This document shows, piece after piece, positions 13,304 through 21,104 of a stretch of DNA of 22,859 bases; within the stretch, counting starts at the first letter, position 1; every line of letters begins with the position of its first letter. The DNA is from a virus: positions 1 through 22,859 of the IMG/VR virus record IMGVR_UViG_3300005096_000445; one strand, 5' to 3'. A program made the translations under genes and the position numbers. The notes under the pieces are model-generated. The model was not told the origin of the DNA, made no database searches, and saw only the letters and a program-made list of their open reading frames with translations.

Positions 13304-13849
13304 ATGTCCAGATATCGCAAAGCCACCCAAATTACCCACTTAGTAATTCACTGTGCAGCCACCGTTAATGGCATGCCGGTCTCACTTGTAGAGATTGACC
13401 AATGGCATCGTGACCGTGGTTTTAAACGTGCCTATACCGCCCGTCTGGGTGAGCAGGAGTGGTCTGGTAGAGGGCTGCACGCCGCAGGGCTTGCTGCCAT
13501 TGGTTACCACTTCATCATCGACACCAATGGCGCAGTCCACTGCGGTCGCCGCCTCACCGAAACCGGCGCACATACCGTAGATAAAAAATACCCCAGCGGC
13601 CACCCAAAGCGCCGCTACTATAACGACCGCGCCATCGCCACCTGCCTGATCGGTACCGACAAATTTACCCCCAAGCAGTGGGATGCATTAAAAACCCACA
13701 TCCAGAGCCTTCAGCAGGATTTCCCTGGCATTAAAGTCATCGGTCACCGTGATGTTGATGAGGGCAAAGCCTGCCCCTGTTTTGATATGCAAGCCTGGGT
13801 TGATGGCGGCTTTCAGCCGTTACCTCAAAACACTCTGATAACGGAATAG
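13304..13849 (+). CDS. N-acetylmuramoyl-L-alanine amidase (endolysin)
   Basis: 181 residues. Amidase_2/T7 lysozyme fold: H16 (LVIHCAA), H69 (GYHFIID), GAHT at 88-91, GHRDV with H148, and C157 (KACPCFD) fit the zinc ligands and active-site residues of T7-type amidases. It cuts the amide bond between muramic acid and the peptide stem. An insert of about ten residues (KKYPSGHPKRRYY) after GAHT is unusual. There is no signal peptide, so export would need a holin, and none is obvious next to it. No Shine-Dalgarno sequence precedes the ATG. It is the first gene of the late lysis block, as in Mu (lys). Confidence 0.93.
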   Translation: MSRYRKATQITHLVIHCAATVNGMPVSLVEIDQWHRDRGFKRAYTARLGEQEWSGRGLHAAGLAAIGYHFIIDTNGAVHCGRRLTETGAHTVDKKYPSGHPKRRYYNDRAIATCLIGTDKFTPKQWDALKTHIQSLQQDFPGIKVIGHRDVDEGKACPCFDMQAWVDGGFQPLPQNTLITE

Positions 13850-13854
13850 ACCCT

Positions 13855-14475
13855 ATGGCACGCATCCTGGGAATCAACGGCATCCGCTCAAATGGCAGCG
13901 ATAACACCGATCAGCTACTCGCCAAACTGCAAGCACGGGGGCATAAAACAGTGGATACAAGCTATCCGCTCACCTCGCTCTTTCGTGCCCGTGCGCGTGA
14001 TTATCAATACAGCGATGCCAATCTCATCTTAAACAGACACCACCAGGCCGGTGATGCCGTTATTGCCCACAGCCGTGGTTGCCTGGTTAATCTACGCATG
14101 ATGGAGCTGGGCGCACGGTTTAGCACCGTCTTCTGGTTTCGCCCAGCCATGAACAGGGATTACCTCATCCCGCGCCATAGCTGCCAGCGGCTTGTCATCA
14201 TCCACCACCCCAGTGATCGCGCCATTCGGCTTGGCGAGTGCCTCTGGTGGCATGACTTTGGTGCGGCCGGTCGGCTTGGCCTGCATGCCGGAAACCGCAG
14301 GTGCTATCTGCATGATCATCGCGTAACCAACGTACTTGCACCAAATTACGATACCCACGAACCCTTTCGTCACTCCGATGATTTTCTACCCGAAAACATC
14401 AACACCTGGGTGCAGTTCATCGACGAAATACTGGAAAAAACAGAACAAATAGGAACCCACAATGAAAGGAGTTGA
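13855..14475 (+). CDS. Alpha/beta-hydrolase-like protein in lysis block
   Basis: 206 residues, 5 bases after the amidase stop. A first strand and glycine turn (ARILGINGIRSNG), a nucleophile-elbow-like VIAHSRGCLVN with S73, an acid-position candidate D121 (IIHHPSDRAIRLG) and a late histidine H173 (PFRHSDDF) outline an alpha/beta hydrolase. The elbow is HSRG rather than GxSxG. Possible roles are an esterase or lipase acting on the envelope at lysis, or a non-catalytic fold. It overlaps the next gene by 14 bases. Confidence 0.7.
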   Translation: MARILGINGIRSNGSDNTDQLLAKLQARGHKTVDTSYPLTSLFRARARDYQYSDANLILNRHHQAGDAVIAHSRGCLVNLRMMELGARFSTVFWFRPAMNRDYLIPRHSCQRLVIIHHPSDRAIRLGECLWWHDFGAAGRLGLHAGNRRCYLHDHRVTNVLAPNYDTHEPFRHSDDFLPENINTWVQFIDEILEKTEQIGTHNERS

Positions 14476-14776
14476 CTACTCATCTTGGCAATTCTGGCTC
14501 GATGTCGCGCAAATAATCGCCTTGCTTGTTATGGCCGTTTATACCCACCTGGCCAATCGCAGCAAAGCCAATAAAGGGACGATTGAGCTGTTGAGTGATC
14601 GAGTGGGTAAGTTGGAGGCAGATGTCAGCCACCTGCCCGACCACAACGACATCGGCGCACTACACGACAAGGTTAACGGCGTTAGCAACACTGTTAGCAC
14701 CATCAACGGCCAACTGGTCGCCATAAACCACACCCTGAGCCTCATCAATGAGCACCTCATCAACGGAGGCCGATAG
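14462..14776 (+). CDS. DUF2730 (Mu gp25-like) membrane protein
   Basis: 104 residues. One transmembrane segment near the N-terminus (FWLDVAQIIALLVMAVYTHL), then a long coiled coil with heptad pattern (LLSDRVGKLEADVSHLPDHN; LHDKVNGVSNTVSTINGQLV). This is the DUF2730 layout of Mu gp25, in the same position after the lysis gene. It is inner-membrane anchored with the coil probably outside. It may belong to the lysis machinery (spanin- or holin-like), but its role is not established. Confidence 0.85.
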   Translation: MKGVDYSSWQFWLDVAQIIALLVMAVYTHLANRSKANKGTIELLSDRVGKLEADVSHLPDHNDIGALHDKVNGVSNTVSTINGQLVAINHTLSLINEHLINGGR

Positions 14777-15069
14777 TGAGCTATAACGACATCATTACCG
14801 CTGATATCCGCCTGGCGCTGCTGCGACTGTTAGAGCAAGATGCCAACTACTCCCATAACGAATATGTGCTGCAACGGGCGCTGGAGTCGATAGGCCACGG
14901 TATCAGCGCAGACAAGCTCCGCACCGAACTACGCTGGCTGGAAGAGCAAGGGCTGGTCGCCGTAACAGACGGCAGTGTATTTGTTGCCAAGCTCACCGCT
15001 CGTGGAGCCGATGCTGCCCTGGGTCGCGCCCGGATCGATGGCATTGCCCGCCCTCGGCCTGGTAGCTGA
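14776..15069 (+). CDS. Mu gp26-like winged-helix protein
   Basis: 97 residues from GTG 14776, which overlaps the previous TAG by one base; GGAGG lies six bases upstream. The helical N-terminus (DIRLALLRLLEQDANYSHNE) and the helix-turn-wing (ADKLRTELRWLEEQG, LVAVTDGSVFVAKLTARG) match the ArsR-like gp26/VpaChn25_0724 family always found next to gp25 and gp27 in Mu-like phages. Soluble; role in head assembly or packaging unknown. Confidence 0.87.
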   Translation: MSYNDIITADIRLALLRLLEQDANYSHNEYVLQRALESIGHGISADKLRTELRWLEEQGLVAVTDGSVFVAKLTARGADAALGRARIDGIARPRPGS

Positions 15070-15074
15070 TTGCA

Positions 15075-15620
15075 ATGAGTCGTCAATCCACCATCACCAT
15101 GCTGCCGCCCGATATCCTGGAAATGCTCCAGGAGCTATTGCGTGATCCCCGCTGTACCCAGCTAGCCGCCACCGCCAAAATCAACGCCATTTTAGAGGCT
15201 GACGGGCATCCCGAGCGGGTCACCAAATCTGCCGTCAACCGCTATTCACAGCGCATGGAAGAGGTGGGAGCCAGAATGCGCCAATCACGCGAAGTGGCCA
15301 AGATGTGGATCGGCAAGCTCGGCAACCAGCCGCAGGGTGAGGTCGGCAAACTACTGAATGAGATGATCCGCACCCTGGCCTTTGAGGCCACCATGCAGGC
15401 CGCAGAAGGGGATGAGCCGGTATCCCCCGCCATGCTCAAAGATCTGGCGCTGGCCGTACAGCGGCTGGAAAGCGCGGCCAATATGAACCAGGAGCGGGAG
15501 AAGAAAATCAGGGAGGAGGAGCGCGAGCGCGCCGCCGCCGAATTGGATGATATGAAAAATGGAGGTAACTTCGATCAATCCACCCTGAATGAAGCCATTA
15601 AACGCATCTACGGTGTTTAG
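15075..15620 (+). CDS. DUF3486 (Mu gp27-like), probable small terminase
   Basis: 181 residues. PPDILEMLQELLRDPRCTQL and VNRYSQRMEEVGARMRQSRE form the DUF3486 N-terminus with an HTH-like part (about 25-60). The middle is helical. The C-terminus has a charged coil (QEREKKIREEERERAAAELD) and a short tail ending IKRIYGV. Gp27 proteins precede gp28 and are thought to be the small terminase that recognises the phage left end. The order here is the same. Confidence 0.9.
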   Translation: MSRQSTITMLPPDILEMLQELLRDPRCTQLAATAKINAILEADGHPERVTKSAVNRYSQRMEEVGARMRQSREVAKMWIGKLGNQPQGEVGKLLNEMIRTLAFEATMQAAEGDEPVSPAMLKDLALAVQRLESAANMNQEREKKIREEERERAAAELDDMKNGGNFDQSTLNEAIKRIYGV

Positions 15621-15622
15621 CC

Positions 15623-16963
15623 TTGGTCGCCCCCATACAGCTCTATCCCTACCAAGAGCGCTGGCTCAAAAATGAGAGCCGCTTCAAATGTGGTATGTTC
15701 TCCCGTCAAACGGGCAAAACATTCACCACTACCGCCGAGATTGATATCTCCTGCCTAAAAGCAGAAGCGGGGGGTGGGAAAGAGCGCTGGGTGATTCTCT
15801 CACGTGGTGAACGTCAAGCGCGTGAAGCGATGGAAGAGGGTATAAAAAAGCACCTCCAAGCACTGGGGCAAGCCTTTCGATACCGTGAAAATGATTACCT
15901 GGCTGATGCTGTTTATAAAAGCCTTGAGGTCTCGCTACCTGGCGGCTCGCGTATCACTGCACTACCGGCAAACCCTGATACAGCACGTGGCTTTTCGGCC
16001 AACTGTTTTCTGGATGAGTTTGCTTTTCACCAAGATAGCCGCAAGATATGGAAAGCCCTTTTCCCAGTCATCTCCGCAGGCCATAAACTGCGCGTCGTCT
16101 CCACACCCAATGGCAAAGGCAATAAATTCTACGACCTAATTACCGGCAAAGATCAACGCTGGTATCGCCAGATAACTGATATTTACGAGGCTGTTAAAGA
16201 CGGTTTACCGCGTGATATTAATGAGCTGCGCGAGGGGTGTGATGATGAAGACACCTGGGCGCAGGAGTTCGAACTCCAGTGGCTGGATGAGGCCAGCGCA
16301 TGGCTTTCCTATGCGCTGATTGGAAGCTGTGAAGACAGATTGGCAGGCGACCCAGATCAGTACGCGGGCAATCCCGTGTTTATTGGCAACGACATTGCTG
16401 CCCGTGGGGATCTTTGGGTTGCCTGGGTGCTGGAGCCGGTGGGGGATGTGCTATGGACGCGAGAACTCATCACCCTCAAAAGAGCCACCTTTGCCGAGCA
16501 CGACAGGGTAATGGATGAGCTGTTTGAAAAATACCGTGTGGGTCGTCTATGCATGGATCAGACCGGCATGGGTGAAAAGCCGGTAGAAGATGCCAAACGC
16601 AGATACGGTTCACATCGTGTTGAAGGAGTGCTCTTCACCAGCCCCAATAAACTGGTACTGGCCACCCAGGGCAAAGAGGTGTTTGAAGATCGCCGCATTC
16701 GCATTCCGCTGGGTGACAAACCCCTGCGGGCAGATCTGCACAAGTTACAGAAAGTTGCCAGCGCTACCGGAGCACCACGCTTTGTTGCCGACTCAGATAG
16801 CGCCGGTCACGCCGACCGCACCTGGGCGGGTTTTTTGGCTATCAATGCGGCAACCAACCTCGCCGCCCCAATTGAATGGACACCTCTCCCCACAAAGGCC
16901 GAGCGGGATGATCCTGGGTTTGACAGCGATTATCCCAGTATGGGCAAAGGCGGCTGCTGGTAA
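15623..16963 (+). CDS. Large terminase (Mu gp28-like)
   Basis: 446 residues. ATPase domain: Walker A-like SRQTGKT (27-33), Walker B CFLDEFAF (D131/E132), coupling motif VVSTPNG (159-164). Nuclease domain: D257 (FIGNDIA), D312 (LCMDQTG) and the H396/D398 pair (SAGHADR) fit the metal-binding residues of the RNase H-like terminase nuclease. It drives headful packaging and cuts host DNA beyond the phage ends. The start is TTG 15623, two bases after the previous stop and without an obvious ribosome site; no better in-frame start exists before the ATPase motif, so it is probably coupled to gp27 translation. Confidence 0.95.
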   Translation: MVAPIQLYPYQERWLKNESRFKCGMFSRQTGKTFTTTAEIDISCLKAEAGGGKERWVILSRGERQAREAMEEGIKKHLQALGQAFRYRENDYLADAVYKSLEVSLPGGSRITALPANPDTARGFSANCFLDEFAFHQDSRKIWKALFPVISAGHKLRVVSTPNGKGNKFYDLITGKDQRWYRQITDIYEAVKDGLPRDINELREGCDDEDTWAQEFELQWLDEASAWLSYALIGSCEDRLAGDPDQYAGNPVFIGNDIAARGDLWVAWVLEPVGDVLWTRELITLKRATFAEHDRVMDELFEKYRVGRLCMDQTGMGEKPVEDAKRRYGSHRVEGVLFTSPNKLVLATQGKEVFEDRRIRIPLGDKPLRADLHKLQKVASATGAPRFVADSDSAGHADRTWAGFLAINAATNLAAPIEWTPLPTKAERDDPGFDSDYPSMGKGGCW

Positions 16964-17063
16964 TGGATACCTACTTTATTACCGTTTCCTCGTTCCCATG
17001 CTCCTGCGTGGGGATGCATACCGACGATTAAACAAGACAAAGCAAGCCACCAAGGATAAAAAC
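16964..17063. other. Gap with a short copy of the palindromic repeat
   Basis: 100 bases between the terminase and the next small gene. Positions 16988-17020 match the right arm of the 12695-12823 element (read in reverse complement) at 31 of 33 positions, beginning CCTCGTTCCCATGC and running on to GATGCATA. The rest is a short leader with AAGGA before ATG 17064. Confidence 0.65.
16988..17022. repeat. Single-arm copy of the MITE-like repeat
   Basis: Related to the arm at 12791-12823 (two differences over 33 bases). It lacks the second inverted arm, so it looks like a solo unit or remnant. It interrupts the normally tight terminase-portal junction of Mu-like phages. Confidence 0.65.
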
Positions 17064-17261
17064 ATGTTTAAAAAATACCGCAAAAAAGGAACATCAGACA
17101 TGCGCCCCTATGTGCCAGGTGAAGATATGACCGGCATATCAGTAAGCGCTGAAGATACGCCAGAAGAAGGCGGCATGATCTCCCGTAATCCTGATAACCA
17201 TAAAGATCAGTGGTATGTGGCAAAGCAGTATTTTCAGGATCACTACGAGCCAGCATTATAG
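17064..17261 (+). CDS. Small conserved phage protein before the portal gene
   Basis: 65 residues from ATG 17064 with AAGGA upstream; the same frame is open from 16590, but that is inside the terminase gene. A basic N-terminus (MFKKYRKKGTSDMRPYVPGE) is followed by a conserved-looking acidic segment (DTPEEGGMISRNPDNHKDQW) and YVAKQYFQDHYEP. It resembles the small 'xGDxIxxG...P..FxxxYE' proteins seen near head or connector genes in many phages. It is probably structural or regulatory for the virion; no function is known. Confidence 0.65.
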   Translation: MFKKYRKKGTSDMRPYVPGEDMTGISVSAEDTPEEGGMISRNPDNHKDQWYVAKQYFQDHYEPAL

Positions 17262-17270
17262 GCAAACACA

Positions 17271-18812
17271 ATGGCAATCCTTGATCAATTCGGCGAACTC
17301 TTCAAATGGCGCAACAAAGACCTTGAAGAGGCGCAAACCGCAAAACTTACCAGCCTGCACCAGGAGTTCGCCACCCACCCTGTGAGCGGCCTCACACCGC
17401 AGAAGCTGCGGCGCATCCTGGAGCAGGCCGAGCAAGGTGATATTGTCGAGCAGCACAACCTCTTCAACGACATGGTTGAAAAAGATGCTCACATCTTCGC
17501 CGAGATGTCCAAACGCTGTCGCGTGTTGCTGGGGCTTAACTACAGCATCGAGCCGCCCCCCAATGCCGACAAAAAAGAGCAGGCCAATGCCGAATTCCTG
17601 AAAGAGGTCATCACCGATATCCCCGATTTTGAAGATGTCATCCTGGATGCTGCCGATGCGATTGGCCACGGTTTTAGCTGCATGGAGATGGGGTGGAGCC
17701 GCAGCCAAAACATTTGGCTACCGGATAACGTAGAGCACCGCCCCCAATCCTGGTTTACCCTCGACCGTGAAACCCGCACCGAACTGCGCCTGCGCGACAT
17801 GAGTATCGATGGCGCACAGCTCCAGCCCTTCACCTGGATCGTTCACACCCACCGTGCCAAACCCGGCTACCTCACCCGTGCCGGGCTGCACCGTGTGCTG
17901 GCCTGGCCATTTGTATTCAAAGCCTTCTCTGTGCGTGACCTGGCTGAATTTTTAGAGATTTATGGCCTGCCCTTGCGCCTGGGTAAATATCAATCAGGAG
18001 CCGATGACGACGAAAAAGCCACCCTCATGCGCCCCGTAGCCGGTATTGGCCATGCGGCGGCGGGCATCGTCCCACACGGGATGGAGATTGAATTTCAAGA
18101 GGCAGCCAAAGGCCAAAGTGACCCTTTCATGGCCATGATCAACTGGGCAGAAGCCAGCCAATCAAAAGCTATCCTGGGCGGCACACTCAGCAGCACCGCC
18201 GAAAGCACCGGCCTGGGCAGCGGTCAGAGTGATGTGCAAAATGAGGTCAGAAAGGATCTACGCAACAGTGATGCCCGGCAGATAGAGGGCAGCCTCACGC
18301 GGGATCTGCTCTATCCCATCCTGGCGCTCAATGGCCGCGCCGACAGCCCTCGCCGCACCCCACGGCTGAAATTTGATACCGCAGACCAAGAAGACCTGGA
18401 TGCCAAGTCAGCCCGCGACAAAACCATCTTCGACATGGGTTTTCGCCCCAGCCTTGATTACATCAACAGCACCTACGGCGGTGACTGGGTCGCGATTGAA
18501 CCTGCCGATGCCAAAGAGAAAAAAACGGCCACCGCCGCCGCAAAAACAACCACAAACAGACCGGCAGACCCGCTGGGTGATGGGTTGGATCAACTCATGG
18601 ATGCCCTCACACCTGATGACCTGAACGCGCAGGCCGAAGCCCTGCTGGCTCCCATTATGGCAATGGCAGAAGAAGCCCCCGACCAACTGCTGGGGCGTTT
18701 GGCTGACCTCTACCCAGAGATGGATATCGAGCAGCTTCAGGAGCGCCTGGCGCGCATCCTGTTTGTGGCAGAGATCAAAGGGCAGTTGGATGCAGCGGGT
18801 GATGCGGGGTAA
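17271..18812 (+). CDS. Portal protein, DUF935 (Mu gp29-like)
   Basis: 513 residues. Features of the DUF935 portal family: FNDMVEKDAHIFAEMSKRCR, the central GHGFSCMEMGW strand, and DLAEFLEIYGLPLRLGKY. These are followed by the long helix and tunnel-loop region (WAEASQSKAILGGTLSSTAE) and a proline- and acid-rich C-terminus. It forms the dodecameric connector at the head vertex through which the terminase pumps DNA. It follows the terminase as in Mu, with one small gene between. Confidence 0.95.
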   Translation: MAILDQFGELFKWRNKDLEEAQTAKLTSLHQEFATHPVSGLTPQKLRRILEQAEQGDIVEQHNLFNDMVEKDAHIFAEMSKRCRVLLGLNYSIEPPPNADKKEQANAEFLKEVITDIPDFEDVILDAADAIGHGFSCMEMGWSRSQNIWLPDNVEHRPQSWFTLDRETRTELRLRDMSIDGAQLQPFTWIVHTHRAKPGYLTRAGLHRVLAWPFVFKAFSVRDLAEFLEIYGLPLRLGKYQSGADDDEKATLMRPVAGIGHAAAGIVPHGMEIEFQEAAKGQSDPFMAMINWAEASQSKAILGGTLSSTAESTGLGSGQSDVQNEVRKDLRNSDARQIEGSLTRDLLYPILALNGRADSPRRTPRLKFDTADQEDLDAKSARDKTIFDMGFRPSLDYINSTYGGDWVAIEPADAKEKKTATAAAKTTTNRPADPLGDGLDQLMDALTPDDLNAQAEALLAPIMAMAEEAPDQLLGRLADLYPEMDIEQLQERLARILFVAEIKGQLDAAGDAG

Positions 18813-18964
18813 CACCAACCGCCTGAGCGCCGTTTTAAGCGCAAAACACCGCAAACCTATATAAAGGGTTATCTGAAAATTATTAAACGATTTGAAAGAA
18901 AATTAAACGGGGTCTGGGCGACATTTAAACCTGGGCAGAGCGTGCAATAAGGAAAACAGCGGAA
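18813..18964. other. 152-base AT-rich gap between portal and F genes
   Basis: This junction is usually a few bases or an overlap in Mu-like phages. Here a GCGC/GCGC stem (near 18827-18842) is followed by AT-rich DNA with ATTAAACG twice in direct orientation (18882-18889 and 18902-18909), spaced exactly 20 bases start to start. No ORF is visible. A ribosome site (AAGGA) precedes the F ATG at 18965. Confidence 0.45.
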
Positions 18965-20377
18965 ATGCCAAAGAAAATCAACCTGAGTTATGCCGCCACG
19001 CTCCCCTCCCGTGATGCCATCGCCTACTTTGAGTCCAAGGGCTACAAGATCAGCTTTGACTGGTGGGAGATCGATGCGCGCACCCATGCCCAGGCATTCA
19101 CCGTGGCACACACCGCCAAACTGGATGTGCTACAGGATATTCGCCGGTTCACTCAGAAGATATTCGACCAGGGCTTAACTGAGGCCGAGTTTCTGCGGGT
19201 TATGGAACGCCGCCTGCGGGCTAAAGGCTGGTGGGGCAAGCAGACCCTTGTCGATAGCCAGGGCACGGCCAAGGTGGTGCAACTGGGCAGCCTGCATCGG
19301 CTCAAGACCATCTACCACACCAACAAACGTAACGCCTACAGTGCGGCGATCTATAAGCAGCAGAAAGAGCGATCCGCATCACGCCCCTACTGGATGTACA
19401 GCGCCATCCTCGACAGCGTGACCCGTCCTCGCCATCGCGCACTCAATGGCAGGGTGTTTCGCCATGATGACCCGATCTGGGATGCCATCTACCCCCCCAA
19501 CGGCTTTGGCTGCCGCTGTCGGGTGCGGGATCTCTCTGAATACAAGCTAAAACAGCTGGGGCTGAAGGTTGAATCATCCCAGGGCAAACTGTTCGACATC
19601 GAGCAACGGCTGGGGGTGGATAAATTCACCGGCGAGGAGATCTGGCGATCCGGTAAAGAGTACCGCTTTACCGATCCCCTCACCGGCAAAAAGAGCGCTT
19701 TTGCGCCTGACCCCGGCTGGTCACACAACCCAGGTCAGCTGGCTTATGGGGCAGACATTGAGCTGATGCAAAAACTCACCCGCGTGCCTGATCGCGCCCT
19801 GCGTAGCCAGGTAATACAGCTGATGAACAATAACCCGATCCGCCGCAAAGCCTACGAAACATGGGCTGAAGCGGTGCTGAATGCCGGCTCGCTGCCATCC
19901 TGGCAAGCCGGCATACCGTCCGTCCTGGACATAAAGCGTCGCCCAGGGCATGGTGCGCGCGCTATTGGGTTAATGAGCGAGGATATTGCAGACTACGTGC
20001 GTAACAAAACAGGTGAGGAACCGGCGCGCATTATGGCTATTGGTGAAAAGCAACTTGTGCATGCAGATGCTGAAAAGCACCGGATCAAAGGTGTGGCCAT
20101 GACGCAAGCCGAATACCTGGCGCTGCCCCTCATGATCGCTGACCCCAAGGCCGTGCTCTGGGATAACGCGCACGACAACCTGCTCTATGTTTATGACACC
20201 CAAGGCGACAGCGCCATTAAAATAGTGGTGGAGGCTCCGATGGGGCGCAGGGCGCGACACCAAGTCAAACAGCTGGCTGGTACGCTGGATGTGATTATCA
20301 ACGCCTACCGCACACCAGAAATCGAACTAAGGCGCGGGCGGCAATATGAGGTTGTGAAGGGATGGAAAGCGGAATAA
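18965..20377 (+). CDS. F: Mu F-like head morphogenesis protein with C-terminal nuclease-like domain
   Basis: 470 residues. Residues about 50-200 form the Mu F/SPP1 gp7-type minor head domain, with the typical TIYHTNKRNAYSAAIYKQQ, a DSVTRPRHRALNGRVF motif and the final NGFGCRCRVRDLS. After a linker, residues about 335-470 form a separate domain (LVHADAEKHRIKGVAMTQAE, LALPLMIADPKAVLW, LLYVYDTQGDSAIKIVVEA) that resembles the phage PBECR group (Barnase-EndoU-ColicinE5/D-RelE-like nucleases), in which F-type head proteins serve as carriers. The domain could be injected with DNA or act on host RNA. The F part is confident; the toxin-like reading is from fold pattern only. Confidence 0.9.
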   Translation: MPKKINLSYAATLPSRDAIAYFESKGYKISFDWWEIDARTHAQAFTVAHTAKLDVLQDIRRFTQKIFDQGLTEAEFLRVMERRLRAKGWWGKQTLVDSQGTAKVVQLGSLHRLKTIYHTNKRNAYSAAIYKQQKERSASRPYWMYSAILDSVTRPRHRALNGRVFRHDDPIWDAIYPPNGFGCRCRVRDLSEYKLKQLGLKVESSQGKLFDIEQRLGVDKFTGEEIWRSGKEYRFTDPLTGKKSAFAPDPGWSHNPGQLAYGADIELMQKLTRVPDRALRSQVIQLMNNNPIRRKAYETWAEAVLNAGSLPSWQAGIPSVLDIKRRPGHGARAIGLMSEDIADYVRNKTGEEPARIMAIGEKQLVHADAEKHRIKGVAMTQAEYLALPLMIADPKAVLWDNAHDNLLYVYDTQGDSAIKIVVEAPMGRRARHQVKQLAGTLDVIINAYRTPEIELRRGRQYEVVKGWKAE

Positions 20378-20379
20378 CA

Positions 20380-20448
20380 AGCCTGGGTGAGACTCGAACT
20401 CACATAATGCGGCAAGGCCACAACCGTTACCCGTTGGAAACACAGGCT
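20380..20448 (-). tRNA. Degenerate tRNA-like sequence, antisense to the late operon
   Basis: On the minus strand, 69 nt. Acceptor AGCCTG pairs with CAGGCT (six pairs, then a T-C mismatch). The T arm is perfect: GTGAG-TTCGAGT-CTCAC, with the TTCGA consensus. The D loop has AACGGGTAA, matching A14, G18, G19 and A21, but the D stem is nearly absent. The anticodon arm is weak (TTGTG with CGCAT; loop GCCTTGC, giving CTT if read normally, but with C instead of T before it). No CCA is encoded. It is either a decayed tRNA or a tRNA mimic. Confidence 0.4.
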
Positions 20449-20478
20449 CGTTACCCCCTATTATAGACGAATGATGCC

Positions 20479-20979
20479 ATGACCATAACCATTGAAGTTG
20501 ATGACCGCCAGATCATGGCCGCCCTCCAAAATCTAGTGGATGCAGGCGATGATCTCACCCCCGTCATGAATGAAGTGACGGGGGTATTTCGTGAAGCCAC
20601 CCAGGGGGCATTTGACAAAGAAGCTGACCCAGCAACCGGCGACCCCTGGGCTGATTTGAGTGATGTCACCAAAAAACGCCGGGCTAAAAAGGGTAAATGG
20701 CCAGGTAAAAAGCTTCAGGTTGATGGGCATTTGGCGAACATCCAGAGCGACTACGGTGCAGATTACGCCACCGTCTTCAGTCCAGAGAAACACGCTAAAA
20801 CCCAGCAGTTTGGCGCAAAGAAAGGGCAGTTTGGCAGCTTAAGCATTGTCCGCACTCGGCAGGTGGTTCCGCTCCCTTGGGGCGATATCCCCGCACGGCC
20901 ATTTTTTGGACTATCGGATAAAGAGCGGCAAGAGATTATTGGTATTGCCAAAAAATACCTGGCCAAGGCTGTTCGCTAG
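20479..20979 (+). CDS. G: Mu gpG-like virion morphogenesis protein
   Basis: 166 residues. The N-terminal TITIEVDDRQIMAALQNLVD, then GDPWADLSDVTKKRR, the LQVDGHLANIQSDYG segment and the closing PARPFFGLSDKERQEII are the signature of the phage virion morphogenesis family (Mu gpG, tail completion or head-tail joining type). It follows F as in Mu. A 101-base gap, mostly the antisense tRNA-like sequence, separates the two. Confidence 0.93.
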   Translation: MTITIEVDDRQIMAALQNLVDAGDDLTPVMNEVTGVFREATQGAFDKEADPATGDPWADLSDVTKKRRAKKGKWPGKKLQVDGHLANIQSDYGADYATVFSPEKHAKTQQFGAKKGQFGSLSIVRTRQVVPLPWGDIPARPFFGLSDKERQEIIGIAKKYLAKAVR

Positions 20980-21104
20980 GGGTTCACCTTACCTTGCATC
21001 GCTCAACAAACCTCTATAACCTATCAATTCATCCTGTCTCAAAGCCCCTCGGAACCCCTTCCGGTTTAATCATTCCGCTGTAATTCCTTAACCTTGCTTT
21101 CACT
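20980..21104. promoter_or_regulatory. Late control region before the I protease gene
   Basis: 125-base gap, low in purines on this strand. It contains the second copy of the repeated 22-base element (21050-21071), 33 bases before the protease ATG. In Mu the C-dependent late promoter PI lies here. No strong Shine-Dalgarno sequence precedes ATG 21105, as also for the amidase gene behind copy 1. Confidence 0.5.
21050..21071 (+). promoter_or_regulatory. Repeated late-promoter element, copy 2
   Basis: Begins CGGAACCCCTTCCGG and ends TTTAATC; two differences from copy 1 (13253-13274). CGGAA/TTCCG can pair across CCCC. Confidence 0.5.

Noticed and set aside
16590-17063. Upstream extension of the 65-residue gene before the portal
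   Set aside because: It runs antiparallel in sense to codon use of the terminase frame it overlaps and includes the host-type repeat; ATG 17064 has its own ribosome site.
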